Shown here: positions 24,411 through 33,323 of the stretch, piece after piece
How positions within the stretch are numbered: position 1 is the stretch's first letter
How the letters are laid out: the number at the start of each line of letters is the position of its first letter
Source of the DNA: JAKPAM01 sp047601745
Lineage (GTDB): Bacteria > Pseudomonadota > Gammaproteobacteria > Burkholderiales > Burkholderiaceae_E
Length of the DNA: 64,000 nt
Direction: 5' to 3'
Assembly (NCBI GenBank): GCA_047601745.1
Contig: JASGIS010000001.1
Coordinates: 1,674,001 to 1,738,000 of the forward strand
Position numbers and translations under genes: made by a program
The notes under the pieces: model-generated
The model's input: only the letters and a program-made list of their open reading frames with translations
What the model was told of the DNA's origin: nothing
The model's database searches: none

Positions 24411-25366
24411 GCGGCACCGACCTGATCGACATCCAGGACCTGCGCGTGCATTTTCCGGTCGGGCACGCCGGCGAGACGGTCAAGGCCGTCGACGGCGTGC
24501 GTTTCGGCGTGCGCGCCGGCGAGACCTTCGGCGTCATCGGCGAATCGGGCTCGGGCAAGTCGACGCTGGGCCGCGCGCTGGTGCTGCTGCAGAAACCGAC
24601 CGGCGGGCAGATGCTGCTGGACGGCGTCGATCCTTATTCGCTGTCGCCGCGCGAGCTGCGCGTGCGCCGGCGCGACTTCCAGGTCGTGTTCCAGGATCCG
24701 AACGCCTCGCTCGATCCGCGGATGTCGATCGGCGCGAGCATCCGCGAGCCGATGGACATCCTCGGCGACCTGCCGCGTGCCCGGCGCGACGAGCGCGTGC
24801 TGCAGGTGCTCGATCGCGTGGGCCTGCGCGCCGAGTTCGCCGAACGCTATCCCCACGAGCTGTCGGGCGGCCAGAAGCAGCGCGTGAACATCGCGCGGGT
24901 GCTGACGCTGCGTCCGAAGATGATCGTCTGCGACGAGGTGGTCGCGGCGCTGGACGTGTCGATCCAGGCCGACATCCTGAACCTGTTCGCCGACCTGCAG
25001 CGCGAGTTCGGCCTGACCTACGTGTTCATCACGCACGACCTGGGCGTCGTGTCGCACATCAGCGACCGCATCGCGGTCATGTACCTGGGCCGTTTCGTCG
25101 AGCTCGGCGACGCGCAGGAGCTGTCCGACAATCCGAAGCATCCGTATACGCGCGCGCTGATGTCGGCCGAACCGACGCCGCTGCCCAAGGCGATGCGCAC
25201 GCGCGAACGCGTGGTGCTGACCGGCGAGATACCGAGCCCGGTGTCGCCGCCGTCCGGCTGCCGCTTCCGGACCCGCTGCCCGATCGCGCAGGCCGATTGC
25301 GCGCAGAAGGTGCCCGAATGGCGCGAGGTAAGCGACGGCCACTGGGTGGCCTGCCACTACGTGTAG
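24407..25366 (+). CDS. Oligopeptide/dipeptide-type ABC transporter ATPase (DppF/OppF-like)
   Basis: The second ATPase of the importer, 319 residues, with Walker A GESGSGKS, Q-loop FQDPNASLDPRMS, signature LSGGQKQRVNIARVL, Walker B MIVCDEVVAALDVS and HDLGVVSHI. The glutamate after the Walker B aspartate is present. The C-terminus has KHPYTRALMSAEP and CRFRTRCPIAQADC, the DppF-type cysteine cluster. It overlaps the DppD-like gene by 4 bp. About 147 bp separate it from the binding-protein gene; that gap holds a C-rich degenerate repeat of TACCGCCCC-like units. Confidence 0.92.
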   Translation: MSGTDLIDIQDLRVHFPVGHAGETVKAVDGVRFGVRAGETFGVIGESGSGKSTLGRALVLLQKPTGGQMLLDGVDPYSLSPRELRVRRRDFQVVFQDPNASLDPRMSIGASIREPMDILGDLPRARRDERVLQVLDRVGLRAEFAERYPHELSGGQKQRVNIARVLTLRPKMIVCDEVVAALDVSIQADILNLFADLQREFGLTYVFITHDLGVVSHISDRIAVMYLGRFVELGDAQELSDNPKHPYTRALMSAEPTPLPKAMRTRERVVLTGEIPSPVSPPSGCRFRTRCPIAQADCAQKVPEWREVSDGHWVACHYV

Positions 25367-25513
25367 CCGTGTAGCGCGACGGGCCGCGCTCCACCGGATC
25401 GACGTTCACCGCCCGCCATGTCCGTATCCGCTGCCGCCCCTTATTGCCCCTATCGCTTCTCATCGCCCCTTACCGCCCCCCACTGCCACTTACCGCCCCC
25501 TGAGGAGACCCGC

Positions 25514-27154
25514 ATGACGATTTCCCGATTCCCGACCACCGACACGGCCCGGCCGGACGCGACGACGCGCGACGGACGAGACGCCGGTGCGCCGGTCAGC
25601 GTGTCGCGCCGCGAGCTGGTCTCGCTGCTGACCGGCGCCTGCGTGACGGGAGCGGCGGTGGCCGGCGGCCTCGCCGTGCCCGGCGCCGCGCGGGCGCAGG
25701 CGGCGCCGCGCAAGGGCGGCGTGCTCAAGGTGTCGGCGCCGGCCAATCCGTCGAGCCTGGATCCGGCCACCGGCGGCGCCGGGTCGGACCATGCGTTCCT
25801 GTTCCCGATCTTCAGCACGCTGATCGAATGGGACTACGAGACGCTGAAGCCGCAGCCGGGACTGGCCGAATCGTGGAGCTATCCGGACAACAAGACGCTG
25901 CTGCTGAACCTGCGCAAGGGCGTGACCTTCCACGACGGCGCGCCGTTCGACGCCGAGGCGGTCAAGTTCAACATCGAGCGCGCGAAGACCTCGCAGCGCT
26001 CGAACATCAAGGCCGACCTGGCGACCGTCGAACGGGTCGAGATCGTCGGGACGCACCAGGTCGCGCTGAAACTGACGCAGGCCGATTCGGCGCTGCCGCT
26101 GATCCTGTCGGACCGGGCCGGCATGATGGTGTCGCCCAAGGCCGCGCAGGCGCTGGGCAACGAGCACGATCGCAAGCCGGTGGGCGCCGGGCCGTGGAAG
26201 TTCGTCAGCTGGTCGGACAACCAGAAGATCGTCGTCACGCGCAACGACGCGTACTGGCGGCCCGGCATGCCTTATCTCGACGGCATCGAGTTCGCGATCA
26301 TCCCCGAACTGAACACCGGCCTGCGCTCGCTGATCGCCAAGCAGAACGACTTCGCGTACAGCCTGCAGCCGAACCAGAAGCAGGTGATCGACCGGGCCAA
26401 GGGGCTCAAGTCGGTCGTCGGCTCGACGCTGTACTGCCAGCAGATCTACCTGAACTTCGGCAAGGGCGCGCTGGCCGACGTGCGCGTGCGCCGCGCGCTG
26501 AACCACGCGGTCGATCGCGACACCTACGTCAAGCTGACGATGGCGGGCCTGGGCGAGGCGGCGTGGATGAACCTGCCGAGCACGCACTGGGCTTATGACA
26601 AGTCGCTGGCCAACTGCTGGCCGCACGATCCCGAACTGGCCCGCAAGCTGCTGGCCGAGGCCGGCCACAAGGACGGCCTGGAACTGAACCTGCTCGGCTA
26701 TACCGACCAGGCATCGGTGCAGCGCCAGGAGATCCTGATCGAGCAGTTCCGCAAGGCCGGGATCCGCGCGCGGTTCACCAACGGTTCGATCGCCGAGAAG
26801 AGCGCGCAGTACTTCGTCGAGAAGCAGGGCGACGGGCTGCTGTCGGCGTGGACCGGCCGGCCCGATCCGTCGCTCAGCTACTCGCTGATGTACATGAAGA
26901 ACGCGTACTTCAACGCATCGCAGCTCGAGGCCTCGCCCGAGCTGACGGCCGCGCTGCTGGCCAGCCGTTCGCTCGACGATCTCGAGGGCCGCAAGCGCGC
27001 GCTGGCCAAGGTGCAGAAGATCGTCACCGACCTGGCGCTGGTCGTGCCGCTGGCGTTCCCGCCCGAGCTGGTCGCGATGGGACCGAACGTGGCCGGCTAC
27101 AAGCCGAACCTGCTCGGCAAGCCGAAGTTCGACCTGATCAGCCTGACGGCCTGA
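25514..27154 (+). CDS. ABC transporter substrate-binding protein, peptide/nickel (family 5) type
   Basis: A 546-residue periplasmic solute-binding protein of the DppA/OppA/NikA family, starting at an ATG with GAGGAGA upstream. A long N-region contains SRRELVSLL before a hydrophobic stretch and AARAQA, which looks like a Tat signal peptide (twin arginine at about residues 30-35). The mature part has the family marks GGVLKVSAPANPSSLDPATG, TLIEWDYETLKPQPGLAESW and FHDGAPFDAEAVKFNIERAK. It feeds the permeases that follow. Relatives bind peptides, opines, glutathione, sugars or aromatic acids, so the ligand cannot be named. Confidence 0.92.
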   Translation: MTISRFPTTDTARPDATTRDGRDAGAPVSVSRRELVSLLTGACVTGAAVAGGLAVPGAARAQAAPRKGGVLKVSAPANPSSLDPATGGAGSDHAFLFPIFSTLIEWDYETLKPQPGLAESWSYPDNKTLLLNLRKGVTFHDGAPFDAEAVKFNIERAKTSQRSNIKADLATVERVEIVGTHQVALKLTQADSALPLILSDRAGMMVSPKAAQALGNEHDRKPVGAGPWKFVSWSDNQKIVVTRNDAYWRPGMPYLDGIEFAIIPELNTGLRSLIAKQNDFAYSLQPNQKQVIDRAKGLKSVVGSTLYCQQIYLNFGKGALADVRVRRALNHAVDRDTYVKLTMAGLGEAAWMNLPSTHWAYDKSLANCWPHDPELARKLLAEAGHKDGLELNLLGYTDQASVQRQEILIEQFRKAGIRARFTNGSIAEKSAQYFVEKQGDGLLSAWTGRPDPSLSYSLMYMKNAYFNASQLEASPELTAALLASRSLDDLEGRKRALAKVQKIVTDLALVVPLAFPPELVAMGPNVAGYKPNLLGKPKFDLISLTA

Positions 27155-27178
27155 GCATCCGACTGGAGATCGCGGCGC

Positions 27179-28132
27179 ATGGATCGCAAACGCTTGCGGC
27201 TGCTCGGCCGGCGTCTGGTGCAGTTCGTGCCGGTCATCGTGCTGGCCACGTTCATCGTGTTCGGGCTGATGCAGCTCGTGCCCGGCGACATCGCGGTGAC
27301 GCTGGCCGGCGAGAGCGCGTCGACCGAGCGGATCGCCGAGATCCGCCAGCTCTACGGCCTGGACAGGCCGATGCTCGTCCAGTACGGCTCGTGGCTGTGG
27401 CACGCGCTGCACGGCGATCTGTCGCGATCGATCCTGTCCGGCGAGCCGGTGCTGAACATGGCGCTCGAGCGCTTTCCGGCGACGCTGCTGATGGTCGTCT
27501 ACGCGCTGGTGCTGTCGCTGCTGATCGGCATCCCGATGGGCATCCTGGCGGCGACGCGGCCGGGCAGCCGGCTCGACGGTTTCGTGTCGGGCACGGCGTC
27601 GGTCGGCGTGGCGGTGCCCAACTTCTGGCTGGCGATGCTGCTGGTGGCCAGCTTCGCGCTCGAGCGGCCGTGGTTTCCGGCGACCGGCTCGGCGCCGTTC
27701 GGCGAGGATCCGCTGCGTGCGCTGCACTTCGCGACGCTGCCGGCGATCGCGCTGGCCTCGGGCGGCATCGCCGAGGTGGCGCGGCAGTTGCGCAGCTCGC
27801 TGATCGAGATCCTGGGCTCGCAGTTCGTGCGCACGCTGCGCGCCAAGGGGCTGTCGTCGGCCCGGATCCTGTGGAAGCACGGGCTCAAGAACGTCAGCGT
27901 CAACCTGCTGACCGTGATCGGCCTGCTGTTCAACCGGCTGCTGGGCGCGACCGTCGTCATCGAAGCGGTGTTCGCGATTCCGGGCGTGGGCAGCACGGTC
28001 GTGCATTCGGCGATCAACAAGGATTTTCCGGTGATCCAGGGCATCGTGCTGGCGATGGTGCTGATCGTCATCGTCGTCAACCTGATCGTCGACATGCTGT
28101 ACACGGTGCTGGATCCGAGGGTGAACCGATGA
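27179..28132 (+). CDS. ABC transporter permease (DppB-like)
   Basis: A 317-residue permease with six predicted membrane helices, beginning RRLVQFVPVIVLATFIVFGLMQLVPGD, the conserved first helix of DppB-type permeases. The ATPase-contacting EAA-like loop is GLSSARILWKHGLKNV near residue 225. It has a GGAGAT site and follows the binding-protein gene by 24 bp. Its stop overlaps the start of the DppC-like gene (ATGA). With its partner it forms the channel of the importer. Confidence 0.93.
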   Translation: MDRKRLRLLGRRLVQFVPVIVLATFIVFGLMQLVPGDIAVTLAGESASTERIAEIRQLYGLDRPMLVQYGSWLWHALHGDLSRSILSGEPVLNMALERFPATLLMVVYALVLSLLIGIPMGILAATRPGSRLDGFVSGTASVGVAVPNFWLAMLLVASFALERPWFPATGSAPFGEDPLRALHFATLPAIALASGGIAEVARQLRSSLIEILGSQFVRTLRAKGLSSARILWKHGLKNVSVNLLTVIGLLFNRLLGATVVIEAVFAIPGVGSTVVHSAINKDFPVIQGIVLAMVLIVIVVNLIVDMLYTVLDPRVNR

Positions 28133-28965
28133 TGTCGTCCCTGATGCGCTGGGCGCGGCGCGACAAGCGAGGCGCGATCAGCCTGCTGTTCCTGGTGCTG
28201 CTGGCGGCGGTCGCGCTGCTCGCGCCGGTGATCGCGCCGTACGCGCCGACCGCGCAGGATGCGTCGCTGACGCTGGCCGAGCCGTCGGCCGCGCACCTGC
28301 TGGGCACCGACGACCTGGGGCGCGACGTGTTCAGCCGGCTGATCCACGGCGCGCCGGCCACGCTGTACGCGAGCTTCCTGGCGGTCGCCGTCGCGCTGGT
28401 GATCGGCGTGCCGGTGGGCCTGGTCGCCGGCTTCGTCGGCGGCTGGGTCGACGACGTGATCAGCCGCCTGATCGACACGCTGCTGTCGTTTCCGGCGATC
28501 GTGCTGGCGATCGCGGTCACCGGCGCGCTCGGCATCGGCCTGACCAACAGCATGGTCTCGGTCGGCATCGTGTTCTCGCCGCAGCTCGCGCGGCTGGTGC
28601 GCGCGCAGACGCTGATCGTCAAGCAGGAGCTGTACGTCGACGCCGCGCGCGTGTTCGGCGCGAGCCTGCCGCGGATCCTGCTGCGCCACGTGCTGCCCAA
28701 TGCCGTGCAGCCGGTGCTCGTGCAGGTGACGATGCTGCTGGCGATCGCGCTGCTGGCCGAGGCGAGCCTGAGCTTCCTGGGCCTGGGCGTGCAGCCGCCC
28801 GATCCGAGCTGGGGCGCGATGCTGGCGCGCGCCTACCAGTACATGGAGATCGCGCCCGAGCAGATGTACGCGCCGGGCATCGCGATCCTGCTGACCGCGC
28901 TGGCGTTCAACGCGCTGGGCGAGTCGCTGCGCGTGGCGCTGGACCCGACGATGCGGCACCGCTGA
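28129..28965 (+). CDS. ABC transporter permease (DppC-like)
   Basis: A 278-residue permease with the DppC marks: a first helix after a basic N-terminus, then APYAPTAQDASLTLAEPSAAHLLGTDDLGRDVFSRLIHG, and the EAA-like loop DAARVFGASLPRILLRHVLPN. The C-terminal part SFLGLGVQPPDPSWGAML is the family signature. The first ATG overlaps the preceding stop by 4 bp; a second ATG follows immediately. It is the last transporter gene, with 37 bp before the single-chain carboxylase gene, so all are likely one transcript. Confidence 0.93.
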   Translation: MMSSLMRWARRDKRGAISLLFLVLLAAVALLAPVIAPYAPTAQDASLTLAEPSAAHLLGTDDLGRDVFSRLIHGAPATLYASFLAVAVALVIGVPVGLVAGFVGGWVDDVISRLIDTLLSFPAIVLAIAVTGALGIGLTNSMVSVGIVFSPQLARLVRAQTLIVKQELYVDAARVFGASLPRILLRHVLPNAVQPVLVQVTMLLAIALLAEASLSFLGLGVQPPDPSWGAMLARAYQYMEIAPEQMYAPGIAILLTALAFNALGESLRVALDPTMRHR

Positions 28966-29002
28966 TCTCCGATACTTTCGAGCCTCCTCCTTTGGAAACA
29001 CC

Positions 29003-32000
29003 ATGTCCTCGTTCAACAAACTGCTGATCGCCAATCGCGGCGAGATCGCGATCCGCATCGCGCGGGCCGCGGCCGAACTCGGCCTGCCCACGGTGTCCGT
29101 CTACCCGGACGACGATGCCGCGTCGCTGCACGTGCGCAAGACCGACGAGAGCCATCGGCTCGAAGGCGTCGGCGCGCTCGCCTACCTCGACATCGGCCAG
29201 ATCGTCGCCGCGGCGCAGGCCACCGGCTGCGACGCGATCCACCCGGGTTACGGCTTCCTGAGCGAGAACGCCGAGCTGGCGCGGCGCTGCGCCGAGGCGG
29301 GCATCGCCTTCGTCGGGCCGCAGCCCGACGCGCTCGAGCTGTTCGGCGACAAGGCGCGCGCGCGCGAGCTGGCCGACGCCTGCCAGGTGCCGGTGATGCC
29401 GGGCACGCAGGGACCGACGACGCTCGCGCAGGCGCGCGACTTCCTCGCGTCGCTGGGCGAGGGCGGCGCGATGATGATCAAGGCGATCGCCGGCGGCGGC
29501 GGACGCGGCATGCGGATCGTGACCAAGATCGAAGAACTCGACGGCGCTTATGAACGCTGCCAGTCCGAGGCGAAGAAATCGTTCGGCAACGACGCCGTCT
29601 ACGTCGAGCAACTGGTGACCTCGGCTCGCCACGTCGAGATCCAGGTGATCGGCGACGGCCGGGGCGGCGTCACGCATCTGTGGGAGCGCGAGTGCAGCCT
29701 GCAGCGCGAGCGGCAGAAGATCGTCGAGATCGCGCCGGCGCCGGCGCTGCATCCGGGCGTGCGCGACCGGCTGATCGCCGCGTCGCTGGCGATGGCCGGC
29801 AAGGTCGCTTACCGCAGCCTGGGCACGTTCGAGTTCCTCGTCGACGCGGCGCGCGCGGCGACCGATCCGAACGCGCGCTTCGCGTTCATCGAGGCCAATC
29901 CGCGGCTGCAGGTCGAGCACACGATCACCGAGGAGATCACCGGCGTCGACCTCGTGCAGACGCAGCTCAGGATCGCGATGGGCGCGTCGCTGGCCGACGT
30001 GGGGCTCGCCGTGGGCGACGTTCCGCCGCCGGTCGGTTGCGCGATCCAGTTGCGGATCAACATGGAAACGCTGAAGCCCGACGGCAGCGTGCGCCCGGCC
30101 GGCGGCACGCTGACGCGCTTCGATCCGCCGTCGGGGCCGGGCATCCGCGTCGATGCGTTCGGTTATGCCGGCTACAAGACCAGCCCGCGCTACGACTCGC
30201 TGCTGGCCAAGCTGATCGTCCACGCGCGCCACGGCGGGCTGGCGGCGGCGGCCGCCAAGGCGTATCGGGCGGCTTGCGAGTTCGGCATCACCGGCGTATC
30301 GACGAACCTGCCGATGCTGCAGAACCTGATCCGCCTGCCCGAGTTCGTCGACGGACGGATCGACACGCGCTTCGTCGAGCGGCACGCGGCGACGATCGCC
30401 GCGCAGACCGCGCACCAGCAACTGTTCGTCCCCGCCGATGCGGCGGCGGGGCAGGCGGCACCGGGCGCAGGCGCTGCGGCCGCGGGCGCAGCGGTCGCCG
30501 CGCCGGCTTCGGCGACCGCCGCCGCCCAGGTCGACCGCAACGATCCGCTGGCGGTGCTCGTGCACGGCAAGTCGCGCAGCGCGGCGCGCGGCGACGCGAA
30601 CGGCCAGGCCGACGACGATGCGTACCGCGGCGTCGAAGCGCCGCTGCAGGGCACGATCGTCAGCGTGTCGATCGCGGTCGGCGAGCCGGTCAAGGCCGGG
30701 CAGCCGCTGCTGATCATCGAATCGATGAAGATGGAGCACGTGATCGCCGCGCCGGCCGCCGGGCAGGTTCGCGCGCTGGCCGTGCAGCCGGGCGAGACGG
30801 TGTTCGAGGGCCAGCGGCTGCTGTCGATCGAGACCGACGACAGCGTCGGCGAGCACGTCGGCGAGCAGGAAGACGTCGACCTCGACGAGATCCGTCCGGA
30901 CCTGGCCGAGGTGATGCGCCGGCAGGCGTTCACGCACGACGAGGCGCGGCCCGAGGCGGTCGCCAAGCGCCACCAGGCGGGCCTGCGCACGGCGCGCGAG
31001 AACATCGACGACCTGTGCGACGAAGGCTCGTTCGTCGAGTACGGCTCGCTGGTGTTCGCGGCGCGCCGCGCGCGCAACACGATCGACGAGCTGATCCGGC
31101 GCACGCCGGCCGACGGGCTGGTGATGGGCATCGGCCACGTCAACGGCCATCTGTTCGGCGAGGAGCTGTCGCGCGTCGTCGCGATGTCGTACGACTACAT
31201 GGTGCTGGCCGGCACGCAGGGCAAGAAGAACCACGCGAAGAAGGACCGGATGTTCGAGCTGGCCGCGCAGTGGAAGCTGCCGGTCGTGCTGTTCACCGAA
31301 GGCGGCGGCGGGCGGCCCGGCGATACCGACCAGGTGTTCGCGGCCAACCTGCACACGACCGCGTTCGCGCTGTTCGCCAAACTAAGCGGCGCGGTGCCGC
31401 TGGTCGGCATCGCGTCGGGCCGCTGCTTCGCCGGCAACGCGGTGCTGCTGGGCTGCTGCGACGTGATCATCGCGACGAAGAACTCGTCGATCGGCATGGG
31501 CGGGCCGGCGATGATCGAAGGCGGCGGCCTGGGGGTGTTCCACCCGGACGAGGTCGGTCCGATCGACGTGCAGACGCGCAGCGGCGTCGTCGACGTCGCG
31601 GTCGAGAACGAAGCCGAAGCCGTCGCGGTCGCCAAGCTGTACCTGTCGTTCTTCCAGGGCCGCGTCGAGCAATGGTCGGCGCCGGACCAGCGGCGGCTGC
31701 GCCGGATCATTCCCGAGAACCGGCTGCGCGTGTACGACGTGCGCAAGGTGATCGAGGTGCTGGCCGATGACGGCTCGCTGCTCGAACTGCGCAGGCATTT
31801 CGGCGTCGCGATGATCACCGCGTTCATGCGGATCGAAGGCCGTCCGGTCGGCGTCATCGCCAACAACCCGATGCACCTGGGCGGCGCGATCGACAGCGAT
31901 GCGGCCGACAAGGTCGCGCGCTTCATGCAGTTGTGCGACGCGTTCGACATCCCGCTGGTGTCGCTGTGCGACACGCCCGGGAACATGGTCGGTCCCGACT

Positions 32001-32449
32001 ACGAGAAGGGCGCGCTGGTGCGCCACTGCTGCCGGCCGTTCGTCGTCGGCGCGAACCTGCGCGTGCCGCTGTTCGTCGTCGTGCTGCGCAAGGCTTATGG
32101 GCTGGGCGCGCAGGGCATGGCCGGCGGCGGCTTCCATTCGCCGTTCTTCGCGGTGTCCTGGCCGACCGGCGAGTTCGGCGGCATGGGGCTCGAAGGCGCG
32201 GTCAAGCTCGGTTATCGCAACGAGCTGGCGGCGATCGAGGATCCGGCCGAGCGCAAGGCAGCGTTCGACAAGCGCGTGGCCGGCATGTACGAGCAGGGCA
32301 AGGCGCTGAGCGCCGCGTCGCTGTTCGAGATCGACGACGTCATCGATCCGGCGATGACGCGCCGCTGGATCGTCGCCGGCCTGAAGGCGATGCCGCCGAA
32401 GGCGCCGCCGCCCGAGGGCAAGCGCCGCCCCTGGGTCGATACCTGGTGA
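29003..32449 (+). CDS. Single-chain biotin-dependent acyl-CoA carboxylase (BC-BCCP-CT fusion)
   Basis: At 1148 residues this joins three normally separate parts. Residues 1-450 are a biotin carboxylase (KLLIANRGEIAIRI, the ATP-grasp GGGGRGMR loop, FIEANPRLQVEHTITEE). About 545-615 is a biotinyl domain with Lys576 in ESMKM. About 620-1148 is a carboxyltransferase (CDTPGNMVGPDYEKG and the FHSPFFAVSWPTGEFGGMGLEGAVKLG stretch). This is the layout of the long-chain acyl-CoA carboxylases described in mycobacteria and Rhodopseudomonas, which accept varied acyl-CoAs. An Ala-rich linker separates BC from BCCP. It follows the transporter by 37 bp, linking carboxylation to uptake and CoA transfer. Acyl substrate unknown. 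Confidence 0.9.
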   Translation: MSSFNKLLIANRGEIAIRIARAAAELGLPTVSVYPDDDAASLHVRKTDESHRLEGVGALAYLDIGQIVAAAQATGCDAIHPGYGFLSENAELARRCAEAGIAFVGPQPDALELFGDKARARELADACQVPVMPGTQGPTTLAQARDFLASLGEGGAMMIKAIAGGGGRGMRIVTKIEELDGAYERCQSEAKKSFGNDAVYVEQLVTSARHVEIQVIGDGRGGVTHLWERECSLQRERQKIVEIAPAPALHPGVRDRLIAASLAMAGKVAYRSLGTFEFLVDAARAATDPNARFAFIEANPRLQVEHTITEEITGVDLVQTQLRIAMGASLADVGLAVGDVPPPVGCAIQLRINMETLKPDGSVRPAGGTLTRFDPPSGPGIRVDAFGYAGYKTSPRYDSLLAKLIVHARHGGLAAAAAKAYRAACEFGITGVSTNLPMLQNLIRLPEFVDGRIDTRFVERHAATIAAQTAHQQLFVPADAAAGQAAPGAGAAAAGAAVAAPASATAAAQVDRNDPLAVLVHGKSRSAARGDANGQADDDAYRGVEAPLQGTIVSVSIAVGEPVKAGQPLLIIESMKMEHVIAAPAAGQVRALAVQPGETVFEGQRLLSIETDDSVGEHVGEQEDVDLDEIRPDLAEVMRRQAFTHDEARPEAVAKRHQAGLRTARENIDDLCDEGSFVEYGSLVFAARRARNTIDELIRRTPADGLVMGIGHVNGHLFGEELSRVVAMSYDYMVLAGTQGKKNHAKKDRMFELAAQWKLPVVLFTEGGGGRPGDTDQVFAANLHTTAFALFAKLSGAVPLVGIASGRCFAGNAVLLGCCDVIIATKNSSIGMGGPAMIEGGGLGVFHPDEVGPIDVQTRSGVVDVAVENEAEAVAVAKLYLSFFQGRVEQWSAPDQRRLRRIIPENRLRVYDVRKVIEVLADDGSLLELRRHFGVAMITAFMRIEGRPVGVIANNPMHLGGAIDSDAADKVARFMQLCDAFDIPLVSLCDTPGNMVGPDYEKGALVRHCCRPFVVGANLRVPLFVVVLRKAYGLGAQGMAGGGFHSPFFAVSWPTGEFGGMGLEGAVKLGYRNELAAIEDPAERKAAFDKRVAGMYEQGKALSAASLFEIDDVIDPAMTRRWIVAGLKAMPPKAPPPEGKRRPWVDTW

Positions 32450-32477
32450 CGCGAGCCGGGCCGGTCTCGGCCCGTGC

Positions 32478-33167
32478 TCAGCCCCGCGCCATCAGCGCGG
32501 GCGCGGTCAGCCCGTACTCGATCATTTCGAGCTGCCGCTGCGACAGGCTCAGGATCATCATCGGCGGGGCCGCCCTGAGCGGCCCGTCCAGCACCAGATA
32601 GGCGAGGCCGTGCACGGCCGACCAGGCCAGGTATTCGGCGCCGGGGCGCCGGTCCGGCGCCAGCAGTCCGGCCTGCACCATCCGGTCGAGCGCGTCGCCG
32701 AGCAGCTCGAACGGGTTGCGGCCGCTGCGGCCGGCCTTGGCCGGGTCGGGCGGCGGATCCGGATCGATCGGGTCGGGCACCGTGAACGCGGTCTTGAACA
32801 GGCCCGGTTCGGCCTGCGCATAACGCAGGTAGCCGAGCCCCACCGCGCGCAGGCAGGCGCGCGCGTAGTCGGCCGCCGGCTGGTCGGCGTCGATCGCCGC
32901 CAGTTCCTGTTCCATCGCGATCGCCACTTGCGACAGCGCGTGCGCGCGCACCGCCTGCAGCAGTTCCAGATGGCTGGCGAAATGCCGGTACGCGGCGTTG
33001 GGCACGACGCCGACGCGCCGCGTCGCCTCGCGCAGCACGATCGCCGACGGGCCGCCCGCGCGGGCCAGCTCGATGCCGGCCTGCAGCAGCGCGCGGCGCA
33101 GGTCGCCGTGGCGGTAGGTGGCGCGGGTGGGCCGGGGGCGCGGCGGGGCGTTCGTCGAAGTGTCCAT
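32478..33167 (-). CDS. TetR/AcrR-family regulator
   Basis: A 229-residue repressor with an N-terminal HTH (RHGDLRRALLQAGIELARAGGPSAIVLREATRRVGVVPNAAYRHFASHLELLQAV) and a C-terminal ligand domain of the WHG type, with a proline-rich loop PDPIDPDPPPDPAK in the middle. It lies tail-to-tail with the carboxylase gene and downstream of the second persulfide-dioxygenase-like gene on the same strand, 156 bp apart. A 13-bp dyad just before its start suggests autoregulation. Ligand and targets unknown. Confidence 0.88.
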   Translation of the reverse strand: MDTSTNAPPRPRPTRATYRHGDLRRALLQAGIELARAGGPSAIVLREATRRVGVVPNAAYRHFASHLELLQAVRAHALSQVAIAMEQELAAIDADQPAADYARACLRAVGLGYLRYAQAEPGLFKTAFTVPDPIDPDPPPDPAKAGRSGRNPFELLGDALDRMVQAGLLAPDRRPGAEYLAWSAVHGLAYLVLDGPLRAAPPMMILSLSQRQLEMIEYGLTAPALMARG

Positions 33168-33235
33168 GGGGCGGGCAAGCGAAGCGGATCGGTCGGGTGA
33201 CGGGCGGACAGGCGATGCTCGCCGGTCATTTTATG

Positions 33236-33248
33236 TGGACGGCGTCCA
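33236..33248. promoter_or_regulatory. Probable TetR operator (TGGAC-GGC-GTCCA)
   Basis: A perfect 5-bp dyad with a 3-bp centre, in the AT-richer gap 69-81 bp upstream of the TetR gene. TGGAC..GTCCA half-sites are common for TetR repressors of this kind. Position and symmetry are the only evidence. Confidence 0.45.
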
Positions 33249-33323
33249 TTATTGCCGATACGCCGATATCCGTTGCGTGCACCGTAGCCTATGAACGGCG
33301 GGACACGGTTTACCGGAGCGCGC

